Assembly: GCF_900496995.4 (NCBI RefSeq)
Contig: NC_044030.1
Coordinates: 81,384,017-81,448,016 of the forward strand
Source of the DNA: Aquila chrysaetos chrysaetos
Lineage: Eukaryota > Chordata > Aves > Accipitriformes > Accipitridae
DNA: 64,000 nucleotides
Reading direction: 5' to 3'
The notes below the pieces were generated by a model. The model was given only the letters and a program-made list of their open reading frames with translations. It had not been told where the DNA came from and did no database searches. How positions within the stretch are numbered: position 1 is the stretch's first letter; every line of letters begins with the position of its first letter. Shown in pieces: positions 1 through 12,530 of this stretch. The translations under genes were made by a program, and so were the position numbers.

Positions 1-3000
1 ATGGAATACAATGGGTACTTTTATAAAAGTGTTTGGAGTGCCTCACAGCTTCACGTACCTACAGATGAATAGGACTTCTAAACTTTCTTTTTTCCTTCTA
101 GAAATCTGGAAATAAACTGAGTGCCAAACAGCCCAGCTCAATCTGATCTTAGTTGCCAGCGAATGTTAATGCTGTACCTGAGCACCTTCAAATAGTGCAG
201 AAGCTTATTTTTGATGCCAGCCCAACACCAGGACTCAGATCTACCCTAACAGTCATTTTGGATGGTCAGCATCTCTGTCATTCTTGCAGCTACTGGAAAG
301 CTCTTTGATCTCTACAGCAATTCTGAGTTTGTCATTCCCCTACTTCCTCAGATGCTTTCCCATAATCTCTTTTCCAGGTGTGTCAATCAACAAGACAACC
401 AACACAAAGGTTTTTTTCCCTACAAACCTGTATGAGTCTCTCTCATCCTTTACTTATACTTATATATACAAATTAATGTAACATATCTGGGAGATTTCTG
501 CTGTATGGATACAACAACATATTTTTCCTTTTTTCGCTATCCAGCTTGCCCTTGTTTTTCCCCTTTGATGTGTAATAATGAGGTGGCACAGGGGAAATGT
601 CTTTAATCAATTGCAGAAACTTATAGCACTATCAGGACTGCATGTATCTCGAAACACTTTATCACTGTCTCTTTCCAGCGTTCATAATTCTGATGTATCT
701 GGTGTACCAGTGTCATGTCATTCTATTACATTAAACAACCTAACATAACAACTGAACTCAGGGAAATGATGAAATGCTGGCCTGCTTCAGAAAATATAAA
801 AAGATAATACACTTGTTTTCATCTGGGAAAGCTGCTATTAGTTCATTCTGCGGTTTTACATGATTAGAGGGAGAGCTAGATAGGCAGGTAGGCAGACCAA
901 ACACGAGCACACCTACTTGGGGAAATGTAGCTCATGTTTCTCACCTTAGATTGACCACTTGCAAACATGAATAGAAGCAGAAAGTTTTCCTGTCTTTTTT
1001 AATTTCAGAAAAGATGGGAGATCAGAAAAACTTACTTTAGGTCTTGTTTCTGGCTTGGTTTGTATATTTGTATATTCATATGTTTTGTATTCATTCCAAC
1101 AATAGTTACTCCTTAAAGTATTCAAACCTACCTTCCGCTCATATTGGATGCTTTTATTCATACTGCACCTCACCTTACTTTAGATATGTTCCCAACGAAA
1201 ATTATTTTACTGCAGTCAAAAGTCTGACTATAACTCATCTAGCCACCTTGAGTTAGTTTTGATTTAGCTGCCCATGTAGCTCTGCATGTCAGAGCTCAGC
1301 TGCACTACTGTCACAGTATTTATTTCCTCCCTTTTCCCTTCTCCGGCAAGGTTTACAGCCCACACCAAACTTTAAACTAGCATGGCTACACAGCTGTTGT
1401 ATCTGATAGCCACTTTCAAGCTAGCCCAGAGCCACAAAACTGCCAACCACATCTTTGTCTGCAGGCGAGTCATGTAAAAATGGCTTAGGTGTAATTTAAC
1501 ACTCAGCAACATAAACATTGCATATGGGCAGATTCTAAGTATGGATTTATATACAGTTATTCATCTACTTAGTTGGCAGTGGTGAATCTAGAAAATTTCA
1601 GCAAATAACCATCAGGCAGGGAAGAGGGCTGTATTATATGTGATAAAGTTCTGTCAAAAGTTTATGTGTGTGGGGTCTATTTATTACCCACTCCAGTGAC
1701 TGACTCCAGTATAGGCTTTTTCTGAAACTAGGGTTATTACTGACAGCCTGGGGAAAAAACCAAGAGTAGAAGAAAAATATTATCCATGTAAAACTTTTAT
1801 CTCTTTAATTGTTCACCTTCCTAGTTCTTATACAAATTAGCTCTGGCCGTTGAGTCAAAAATTCTCATCTGATCACGCTTTTTCACACACTCACACACCT
1901 TGTCCCTTCCCTGCCATGCTCAGCCACCTTAACCCAAGAGCAGTCCGCAGTCATTTTCATGTGATCCTGTATTTCCTCACTATGACTTGGTACCTGGTAC
2001 CCTTTGTTGGCATTGCCCTGGAAAAAGTACCTTGAAAGCACTAAGGGGATGAATGGAAATATCCTGAGAAGGGGGAAAAGGTCTTCGCAGAAGCATGATT
2101 TCCCCCCTCCTTGGGATGTGTTTAGGATCTTCAAGACATTTCCTAAGCCCTTCAAATTGAGAATAAAATATAATTGGCTTGGTTAATTAAAGAATTATCA
2201 TTTATGAAATTAATAATCAAAGCCAGTTATGGGTTAACAGCACTAGCTGAGATCATAACTTTGGGCATTTATCTCTGGGTTGGTAGATACAGGGATTGCA
2301 GTTATTGATGTTGTTTGGTTGTCGATTGCTTGCTTTACCATGAACTCCATTGTGGGATAAATAAGGTCAAGCAGACCAAGTGTCACGGACTCAAAATGTG
2401 AGTGACTAATGAAAGAACAGAGTTATTGATTCACATTGGGCAGGAGTAATTTTTGTGTTAAAACCTTGGCATCCCCATTCCTCGAAAAGCCAGTTGCACT
2501 GAGTGTCATCCAAGATTGTCCGATATGCCGCTGAGAGCATGCCAGATGCCAGTCACTCAGGGGACTAAATCTTTCCAAAAAAATATTTAATGATTTTATG
2601 GATTTAATAATATATATATAAAATATATATACCATGTAACAGATTTGGTGCATTAGCAGGAGCAACTGATTTCTAGCAATCTTATCTCTAGGTCATCTTT
2701 CATGTATATGTACATACAATACCAATTACACTCCATAACACTTGAAATAGAACCAGTAAATGTATGTGTAATTTATCAATGAAACAACACAGATTTTTCT
2801 AGTGATGCTTGACCCTATATTTTTCTTTCCTCCTTCTGTTTCTATTGTGTTCATTCATCATGTTATAGATCCATTCAAATCATAAACTCTTGAGGGTAAG
2901 ATCTGTGTCCTTAATTTGTTTCTGAAGAACCTTGCGTACTATTATATACATAATAAAGAACAGCACTTTTCCCCAAACCTGTGTAACCCTCAATACAACC

Positions 3001-5349
3001 AAGACCAAGGTCATCCACTTGGCTGAAACTGTGTCATGGAAGCACAGCGGCCAAGCTAAGACGACTAAACTGACAAGTAGACTTGAAGACTTCAGCATGG
3101 GTGTGAATAATACAGAACCAAAGCTCTGTGCGCAAAGTAGTATTTTAATCACTTGTGCTCAGACACTAAAGAAGTCTGCAATATAATTCAACAGTAAATG
3201 TCTCAGACCTATAAAAATATCAAAGAGCTTAAGCCCCACTGATTTCAATGGCTATAAGAAGACAAAATATCTTGTGGATGGAGATCTACAACTGAAAGCT
3301 AGAAGCTTAGGACTCTAAATATGTTAAACTAATGGGTATTTGGTATAACAATCTGGCACACTTCGGTGGAAAAGTCCCAGGTTTATTTTGATTTAATACC
3401 TTTGTAAGTGAGAACAGAACTAACATTGTTCATTTTGACTGGTGAAGGATCAAACAGGGAAGAAAAAGTATCTGTGTGAAGCTTTAATACTTTCACACAC
3501 ATAACTCCCCTGGCTTCAGACCCAGTACAACTTCCTCCGCTCACCACCCAAGGACTGATCACCCCGAAATTTTCCAAAGGAAGGCTGGTGCCAAAGGATG
3601 AAAGGATGAGGCTCAAGAAAGCACATGGCAGAGGAGGATCTTCCCCATGGTTTCTTAAGGCCCCCTCAGGGTCTTTCTTAACCTCCAGTTAAGGAATACA
3701 TCTCCTCGCACTTTGAGAAATCCCCCTCAGTAGTCTGGTTAACCATTTTGAAATCAACTGTCACTTGTGAAACTGATAATCAGTTTTCACCATTCCACAA
3801 AACCTCTTCCCTTTTAACTGTGATAAAGTGAGGTGACGATGAGGTACGGGTATTGGATAACTCTTCAAAGCTTTGATATGAAGCACTGCAGCAAGACACT
3901 TCTCCGTGGCCCCCTCGCACCTTCCTTAAGCAACTGGGAGCTGGAGCAGAGAGGGAACAATTGGGACAGAACAACAAAGAAAGTGGCTGAGCTTTATTTC
4001 CTAAAAAAACAATTATTAGAAGCTACTCATTTTTTTTGTCAGCATTTATCAGATTTAGACAGAATTGGCAACCTGAAGTGAAGTGGTATCATGTATCTTG
4101 TTAAACCATTCTTGTCATATATATCTAGTCACCCCGTTCACTGAGTTTCCACATGGGTTAAATTAACAAACAAGCAAACAGACGAACATTTTACAAAATA
4201 ATAATAATAATAAATTGTGAGCTGAAAATAGACTGCATTAAGGCAATTATATTTTGTTTATGGTATTAAAATTTATCGCCAGCTACTGAGCTTCTTTAGC
4301 CCAACACCCTTGTCTTTGCCACCCCATGAAAAAAACAATAGTAAAGACAAACAGACTGCCGTACCAACAGGAGACAGACAATAAGATATTATGTGCACCT
4401 TGACGCATGAGGTAGCAAAACTTTAACAGTATATACACCCAAAAGCTCCAGGGTGAATATTAAAAAAATTGGCTTTGTCCACAACAAAATCAGAAAAGAG
4501 ATTCATCAGAGAGATTTTCAGAATGGTCACAATGGCAATGAAAAGATCTCATTTTCCAGATGTCTTTCTGGGATGACTTTGGGTTCAGTGTTTTTTGCTG
4601 TTAGCTGGTGTCTAACGTGAAGAACCGGTTATGACCTCTTCATTCAGCATCTAAGCTAAGAGAACACCTACATGACTTGGTAATGAACAATATAGGATGG
4701 TGGGGGTTTTTTCCCCCCTTCTCTCTCGCTTGCTCTCTGTGACTCATTTTCAGGATTTCTTGTCTGACCTTGTTGGACGAATTTTACAACTTCACCGTGG
4801 AAGGTTACAAGACATCAGGGCTTTTAATTCCAAGCGCAGCATTTCTTCACCCCACCAAAGTTAGCTGGCAGTTCCAAGAAATAAATGACTTTTGCTGGGC
4901 TCTTAAATAATATGATTTGCATGCTTGAAATGAGATCACCAAAGTAATTGTAGAATATTGCTTGCCATTACAGTCATTAAAAACAGGCAGATGTAGGATC
5001 ATTCTCATGGAAAACTTTCCTGCTGGGTTTTCATGGAGATAAGTGCACAAAATCCACTCCTGAAAAGATGTTGAATAGAATGAATTTGCCATTCACTGAC
5101 TGTCTGATGATGATTTGCTTGTTAATTGGGAGTTTAGGCTTTAGAGAAACCTTAACAAATGTGATTGCTAAATTCTGGAGGTTGCCTCCCTCTTTGCAAG
5201 ACATGTTTACAGCTATAAATTCTTCTTTCATTGTATGGCATTTCAGTAGAGATTTGTCAGTGGGGAAATACAGTGTTACTCATTTTTATAGGGGGAATTT
5301 CAAAGGTATTTTCAACTTCATTGCATGGCAAGAACATGTTAATTTAATT
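1..5349. other. AT-rich non-coding sequence
   Basis: No gene is recognised. Open frames do not exceed about 98 codons and lack coding-like composition. There is a short TA-rich run near 2605-2632 and an (AAT)n microsatellite at 4195-4213. The phrase around 3228-3262 (a TTAAGCCCCACTGATTTCAATGG-like string) resembles part of an old sauropsid interspersed repeat, but it is too short to classify. Confidence 0.7.
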
Positions 5350-5430
5350 CATAAAGGTGGTTAACTCTATGCTTAATTTTAAGCACATGCTTAAATCTTA
5401 ATGTCTTCTCAGTGATTTCAGCAAGTGATT
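5350..5430. repeat. Fragment of old palindromic interspersed repeat
   Basis: The stretch contains ATGCTTAATTTTAAGCACATGC followed by a second TTAAATCTTAA unit and an AGTGATTTCAGCAAGTG tail. The alternation of GCTTAA and TTAAGC with a TTCA tail is typical of an old repeat common in reptile and bird genomes. The family name is not certain, so this is a resemblance call. Confidence 0.4.
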
Positions 5431-6589
5431 AAATGTAACCAGTGTTTTCCCATCCAGCAGTGTCCTAAAAAGCTACGTCACAAGTAGCTAATTGTTTACG
5501 TTGGTGGGGGGAGACTCAGACAAATAGAGATGCACCTAAATAACTCAAGTCAGCCACAGAGTGTTTAACCAAATGTCTGCTCAGTGTTTCATCTGGGAAC
5601 CAATTACTTGCCTGGCATAATCCCTGCCATAGTCATCACTATTAGGGCGGCGTGACAAAATCCCATCTGACTCTACGTCAGAAATACGGTGAGCCGGCGG
5701 TCACTGAAGCACACACTGGGTGCACGCACGTGGCAGTAAAAACACCCAGACTCTGTGTTTGAACGTCTTCTTAAAAGATAAAACACAAGGTCAGATGAAA
5801 AAAAAGGAAACGTTTGTGGCTGCTGGGTAAAATTACAGAGTGAATCGCATTGGAGGTTCATCCCTGATGCCCTGAAGGTCAGGATCTGAACCTGGGTGTT
5901 GCCTCCGAGGCAGCCTTGGTGCCTTCACCTCAGAGTACCTCTTCCAGGCACAGGGGGATGGGAAACAGAAGAATCAAGGGCTTGGAGCTATGAAATCACT
6001 GGTTAAAGCTTGGGAACTGGTATTTACTGAAGACCACCTCTGAAAAGAGCATTTCCGAAGCAGAAGGAGGAGAAGGAGCCATGGGGTGGCTGTGAAATTG
6101 TTTTGCTCCCTCTTAAAACTGCTGCACCTCACGCTGCGTGCCTTCCCAGTGCATCCATGTAGCGTGGCTGGATCCTGAACCCACACACCAGCCTGTGAGT
6201 CCAGCAGCAGGCTCGTGAGTGCCTGCCAGCTCCCTCCACGGCCTCAGAAACCCTTTCAGCTCCAGAAAAGGGATATAAGGTTTGGGAAATATGCCCATAA
6301 GGAACTACATGTGCCAACACAGCAGAGATTGCTGAAAGCAGGAAAAGATCTGTCAAAAGTACAGGGTTAGCAGAGGCAAAACTGCTGGATTTCTTGGCAA
6401 ATAGAGCTTTCTACCCTTCCCCCTTTGGGAAAGGGGAAACTAATTTCTGAGCTGCAGCACCATGTTTCCCAGGGCACGGTCTTCACTGCAGAGACCCTCC
6501 ACCACTGTCTGCAGGGCAAGCCCAGTCCTGGATTTTCTCCGGGGCTTCCAGGCACAATGAATAGTTTTGCCTCACAGTCACTGCCTGCT
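5431..6589. other. Non-coding sequence without a recognisable feature
   Basis: Mixed composition. Several overlapping short open frames near 6.0-6.4 kb lie in different frames on the same bases, as expected of chance frames in a moderately GC-rich patch. No splice-bounded coding signal was seen. Confidence 0.6.
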
Positions 6590-6725
6590 CCCCCCCTGTT
6601 TTAGAGATGGAGAAACTGAGTCCCAGGGAGCTGAAACAGCTCACCCAAGGTCAGTAGAAAAGACAGAAGCAGAACCCAGGAGTCCTGCTTGCCCCTTCCC
6701 TCTGCTGTAACCACTAAATCCCCCA
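6590..6725 (-). mobile_element. MIR/CORE-SINE-like fragment
   Basis: Read on the plus strand the order is GATGGAGAAACTGAGTCCC, then CTCACCCAAGGTCAGTAG, then AACCCAGGAGTCCTG, then TGTAACCACTAAATC. This is the reverse complement of the body of ancient amniote tRNA-derived SINEs, in which the last part corresponds to the tRNA-like head. The element is therefore in minus orientation and decayed. Recognition rests on consensus-like phrases, not on an alignment. Confidence 0.6.
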
Positions 6726-9199
6726 ATCAATAATGAATCCGTTACAGCAGACTCATATTATATCTAATGTCAGGGGGAGAAAAAAAACGAAGAAGAAGAA
6801 GAAGGGAAGAGAAGTTGTAATAAAAGCACATAGGATAGAGATATACATTTCTCTTTAGAGCAATAAATCTTTCCAAAAGGAAGTTGGTTAAAATTCTTTA
6901 CGTTAAAAAAATGAGGTCCACGGGGACTCCAAATTTCAGTTCGATTTTTAGCTGAGGCATTTTTTTTCTTTATCAAACACTTGGTGCTGTAATGTGATAA
7001 GGGCCCCATGCAGACCATAAAACTAATTTATCATCTGTAAGGTGTACAAAGAAAATGGTAACTGCCTGCTTGTCTGCTTGACATATGAGGTCATTTTTGC
7101 CGCTAGCTTTCTAATACTGAGCAATTTTATCAGCTATTTATATACATTAATTGTAGGCACCCATATGTTCACTGTTGTATTTAATAATGCATTGCATTGA
7201 ATATGCATTCCTTAAGTTTTAGCATGCCGTGTGCATCTTTTATTTAACTGTTTGGTTTGCCTATTAAAGCCCATTATTCAGCTCTGCTGTGTAACCCTCC
7301 CTCTCTCGAGTGGATTTATGTTTCTTTAAATCTTGCTCACCATGTTGAAAGGCAGTGGCGTGAACAAGGCCACCTCTCTCGTCCCGAGGGAATAGCAGCA
7401 AAACAAGCAAAATAAGGGCCATGGTCCACTTAATAATACTAAACAAAAAGGATTATTCAATGAGTCTCTTTCCTCAAGGGACAGCAACGCATTCATGCTC
7501 TATGGTGTGCACACAGACATGGCTCTCTATCAACACGGGAAGGGTATTAAACGAGGGACCTGATTCTGATGCGAGTCCAATCAAGACCGGAGCTCCTGCC
7601 GATGGAAGCGAGAGCAGGAGCTCGGCTGAGCATGTAAAACACCACAGATGAACATCTGCAGTATCCACCTCTGAAAGATGGCTGTGCGACAAGAAAGCCT
7701 TTACCCTCCGCCACGAACTCCTGCTCGAGTCTAGAACCACGTCATATATTTATACGTATTAACTCTGAACTGTCTTACTCCCCAGTGCTTCACAGCTGAT
7801 AACTACCCCTACAGCAAGTGGAAATGAAGGGAAATAAAAAAAAACCATTTGTAGGCAGCAGCTCCGGGACGGACTGTTCCTAGTCAAAGACCCCTTTCTC
7901 TGGTGCAACTGCTTGCTTTTCCCTTTCAAATTCCTATACATTTCTGGTATTACTTTGTGTCTGATCTATAGCAGCAGCAAATTATTACAGCCCTTTGCCA
8001 ACTCAGTGGAGCTGGATGGAGCATCGGGAAGGGAAGGTCTGTCCATTTGCTCTCATCAAGCCTGGGAAAATGGGAGCTGCCCACACACGTGTGAGAAAAA
8101 GGACATCATCCTGAGAAAGCCCTTTGTAAAATCAGTCGCCTTCCTGTAAGAATCCCAAACCTGTCTCGCAGATTCAAAAATTTCCGGCAGCTGGAGATAA
8201 CCCTCTGAGTTATCCCAATGGTGCTCTGAACATCACATCCTAAATTGGGTAGCGTGTATCTCTGTTGCTGCCTTTTCAGGACAGGATGAGTAGTCCTCAA
8301 CCATGTATCCTATGCACTGTGCTGCCATCAGATAAAAAGGAGCTGTTGCTAGCCTCAGAGATGTACTCTGATGCTTTCTGGACATCTAAATTTCAAAGGA
8401 TCAAAGGAAGACTATATATTGGCAAACGCTAGTTTTCATGCAGCCACGGAATTCTTATGGCGTTCAAAAACATGTCAAGAAATATTTTTGGGGGGGGAAA
8501 GTTTCCTCTTTATGATTTCTTCTTTGTTGCTTTCCTTCAAGTCCTCTTAAACCTGAAAATCCAAAGTTGCTCTTTAAAAACTTCACAAATTACATCTCAA
8601 TAGAAAATGAATTTCCCAAAGGCTAAACTTCCAGGTTGTGTTTTTGAAAACAAGATTCTTGAGCAATTGTGGCTGTCTTTGTAAGAGGCTTTTATTGTCT
8701 TCCACAAGGTAATGGCAAGCCTAAGTGGAGTTTGTGGGCAACAGGTCTGAAACAATAGCGATGCTTTTTGACAGCTGAGTACGTCGGTGATCCTTTCCAG
8801 AGACCACGGTAAGAGCTTGTGAGTGCCTCAGAGCTCCACTAGCCTTCAGCCTCATATGTCAAATTCAAACAAACTTCTGGCTTAGGTCTGTGTGTGATTA
8901 AATGATGAAAAGGAACATTCTCCTCTAGGCATTCTGTTTAGAGTATTAAAGGGCTTTTCATCTAAATATTTTTTGTTTCATTTATTGTCCATGAAAGGTG
9001 CTGACAGATAGCCTCTGCCTCCCTGAAGAATAGCTGCCCAGCAATGTCTGGAAAAGTTTCCAGCTTGTACTGGCCCATCCACGTGCCTCAGCATGACATA
9101 CGGGTATCCCCTCTACAGATGAAAATATATTCTGGACACTATGCAAGCACAACATTCAACCTCGGGTAATTATACTGAGCCATTATATAGCATATTTCA
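6726..9199. other. Non-coding sequence with short GAA tract
   Basis: No gene is recognised. There is a purine tract with GAA units near 6779-6811. Short overlapping open frames at 7.4-7.7 kb occur on both strands of the same bases and have no family features. Confidence 0.6.
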
Positions 9200-9360
9200 T
9201 ACTGAGATCTCAAAGCATGTCACGAGTAAGCATTGTGATTCACTTACAGAAGAAAGTGAGGGATGAGAAGGGAAATACTTTACTCAGTGCAACACAGCTG
9301 GCCGGCAGCATCTGCTCCAGAGCAGATACAGAATTCTAACCCTTCCAGAATTTTAACCCT
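9200..9360 (-). mobile_element. MIR/CORE-SINE-like fragment
   Basis: The plus strand reads GAGATCTCAAAGCATGTCAC, then a diverged body ending CAGTGCAACACAGCTGGCCG and a tail around CAGAATTCTAACCC. This follows the order of an old sauropsid SINE read in reverse (resembling CTCAAAGCACTTTAC followed by CACACAGC and GAACCC). Strongly diverged; the boundaries are approximate. Confidence 0.5.
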
Positions 9361-11290
9361 TCATCAAATTTACACTGGTCCTAGCAAGGATTTAACTTAA
9401 TTTTTCCTTCTCCTTCTTAACTTTTATCTTTTATTAAAGGTAATCTTCACCCACATCCATGAAGTGAGGCATGTGAGTCGGGGCTTATTCTACGTTACCT
9501 ACCACATAGCTCATAAGACCTCACCGACTCAGAGCTCTCCTCCTTGCTCACCCATGCCTGGAAAGGCGCAAGTGAGCACGCAGTCCTCTTCACTCCTCTG
9601 CTCCCACATCCACAATCCGCAGGGCTGGAGTTAGGGAGTAAAGCAGTTCTGACTCTCCCGCATGGACGTAAAGCCTGAATTGAAATCTTTGCCACAACCT
9701 CCCTATGTCCCAGAAAGCAATCTACAAGATGAGCTTAATAAATAACTGTTAAGAGGATTCTGCAGTGGTTTGAGGTAGTGAGTAATGAGAAGTCAGCACT
9801 GGGTGTTTATAAGTATGATGAATCTTTAACAAAGGCTAGGTTAAAAACTGTTAGGAGAAAGAAGAAAAAAAAAGAGAAAAAGAACTGTTTGCCTCTCACA
9901 AGCTGCCAACGCCAATAACAGCAACCAGTCTGAACAGAAATGTTCAGGAGATGGTGCATTTCAACACAAGCCCCTGAAAAAAAGAGGTACCCTTAGAGTT
10001 TACTCTTGCAGTTCAATTACAGGAGACCTAGCAATTTTCTGGTCCCAGAAAGACATCCTCTAAATGCAAAAGCAATCATTTTTATTCATTTTATTCTTTT
10101 TATCCTCCTTCTCCTGACTCCTGTCACATATAATTTTCTAGATAACGTGTACATATAACCAACAGCAGCGATCTAATTGTATCGACGCTTTGACCTCTGT
10201 CCCTGAATGATCAATTAAAGGGCCCGAAGGGACAGGGGACAAGATTAGAGTGAAGGGCAAGGCCTAAAAAGCCCCTCTCTCCACTCTGAGGCAGAGGGGC
10301 AGCTTCTTTATTGTTAAAGCTAGTTGTTGCTCCAGCCCTGTTACCTCTCCCCACCCTCAGCAGTAAGGTCTTCTGCAGAAGTATTGATCATGCCTTAAAT
10401 CCTGCTTCATCTACAGAACTGAGCTGGTGAGCAAACGGTGATGAATTCACAATGTTTTAAATCAAACTTATAGGATCTGTCTGCACCCTTCAGTTTGATC
10501 CTGCCTCTGACTGCTGTGACACTATGGTCAGGGATATTACTGGGGATTTAACGCTTTGGCCATACTAGACACCTTCTGTTACGAAAGGTGAGGATTTGAT
10601 TGGTGTCAATCATTCCCCAACCTGTCACGCAGAGTTTTCAGCCAGCATAATGTTTTAAGGACTGTCTTAATGAACTGGCTTGGCTCCTATTGTCACCTGT
10701 CACTTCCAGCTCACTGCCAGCTCGCTGCCACTCAGGTCCCCTTCTTTCATGGGTTTTCTTACGTTGTCCTTCCCCTGTTTCAATCCCAATATAAGCTACA
10801 GCCTTCCCCACTTTCCAATCCCCTCCTGAGCCATCTCATTTCTTAACTTTCCGACCCCATGTTGATAAATGAGGAGGTTACCCCAACATCTTGGAGCACC
10901 GTGTGCCCTCCCCCAGGCAATTGCCCTATGCACAGGCTGCTCTGCCCTGTGAAGTTCTCCAGCATTTTGGTAGAAGAGTCCAGATTAGGGCTCTTTTATT
11001 TTTTTAGGCTAAAGCTAGCATGGAGGAGGAAGCACATCCAGGTAGCTTTCCATTTCCTTCCAATGCCAAACTATCATCTTGGATGATCAGTGGCTGAAGA
11101 GGTGATTTCTCCAGATGAAAGCTACCAAGTGAATGATCTCAACAAAATCTAAGCTAACGAGTCCGTCTCTGAAAACAACTGTATTCTGTCAACAGCTGCA
11201 CACCAAAAGCAACAAAAATATCGCTACAGGTGTGGGCTGCATCCATCTCAAAGGGGATGTGAGATTAGTATAAATTAGGGCAACTCTCCA
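9361..11290. other. Non-coding sequence without a recognisable feature
   Basis: AT-rich to mixed composition. There is a purine tract near 9857-9885. No open frame above 75 codons and no repeat family was recognised. Confidence 0.6.
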
Positions 11291-11394
11291 GACCTTCCTT
11301 CTGTAGCTACAGCAAGCTACTATATGCATGTAGGTATACATAAAGAAGCTATAGTAGCTACAGTAGCTACAGCTTATATATGTATATAAGGAAG
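11291..11394. repeat. Imperfect palindrome built on GTAGCTAC
   Basis: The self-complementary octamer GTAGCTAC or a near copy occurs several times between 11302 and 11371. The outer flanks CTTCCTT (near 11295) and AAGGAAG (near 11388) are complementary, so the ~100-bp block could fold into a long imperfect hairpin. It could be a decayed palindromic element or a cruciform-forming local repeat. Confidence 0.45.
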
Positions 11395-12267
11395 ATACAA
11401 ACCAGGAAGGAAAATGAAATAGAAACTGGTAATATTAGAAGAAATCCAAAGCAGAGCTGCTCTTAGGCAGACTCCAAATCCAACTTAAACATCAGCTTTT
11501 GTGCCACCTTCTCATTTTCTGATGAGCACTACTGAGTTTTCCCAGCACACGTTTAACTTCGGACTTGACCGTTCTGCCAGGCACATTGGTGGCCATTGTT
11601 CAGTGAGGGTGAACTGTGACTCCTGTGGTACGTGGGGAGACATGGGTCATCTATTGGGGCTGTAGGAATAACCAACAGCAACATTCAGCTGAGTGGTGGC
11701 ATTTGTCCTCTTCATTTCACACTTGACTTTTAAGAGTATTAGAAAAGATTCCCACTTGGTGCAAATCAAACCAGTGGATTGGTATGAGCGGAGGCTCTGG
11801 GAAGCCCAGCTATGGCTTCCTTTACACGGATAGGAATCAAGGGCAACTCCATCACAGAGAGCTGGGTAAAATGACAAAAGACGGCTGAGAACCAGCCCCC
11901 CCACCTTCTGTCCTTCCCTGTGTCAAGGCAATGCGTGAAATATATTTCAGTATTACACCTGCTATGTCATCTGGCTAGCGGGTGCGGAAGCAGCATCGCT
12001 GATCAGCTCCTGGTGCATTTGTGTCTCAATGTTTCATTTTCAGCATTGCGGGGGAAAAATGAAACGTATCAATGTGCGTAAACTCCCGTTAATGGGATGT
12101 ACTTCTCCAATTTACACTCAGGCCTTGGAAGTGTAAATATTTTCCTACTCCACCTTTAGAGTTTTCTATGATTTGCTCAACTGTGTAAATTGCTGGCTTC
12201 TCCATGCAAAAAGTTGCACAAGCTAGTTTTAAAGTCAGCTTTTTATGACAATGTGCTATTTAGAACA
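11395..12267. other. Non-coding sequence without a recognisable feature
   Basis: Nothing beyond short chance open frames is seen. No repeat family was recognised. Confidence 0.6.
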
Positions 12268-12530
12268 GGGATTTGGGAGGCAGGACTCCTGGAGCCCAAA
12301 CTCGTCCTCATTCACAGCAATTTTACAGTCGCATAACACCATCCGTTCCAGGTAAATCAGTCTCTGTTTCCAAGGTAAGAAAAAACAAGTCCTGCTGATC
12401 CCAGGTGTGTGATGGTGGCTAACGCGTTTTACTTGTCTATGCCTCAGTTTCCTCAGCTGTAAAAAAAGGATTAGGAGGTCAAGTTCTCCTGGGTGTAACA
12501 AGGTGATTTCTATGAGCACTCCTCAGCACT
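12268..12530 (+). mobile_element. MIR/CORE-SINE-like fragment
   Basis: The order on the plus strand is GGGAGGCAGGACTCCTGG at the left and GCCTCAGTTTCCTCAGCTG followed by TAAAAAAAGGATTAGGAGG at the right. These phrases are typical of ancient amniote MIR-like SINEs in sense orientation. The middle is diverged and may contain an insertion, because the two ends are further apart than usual. Confidence 0.55.
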
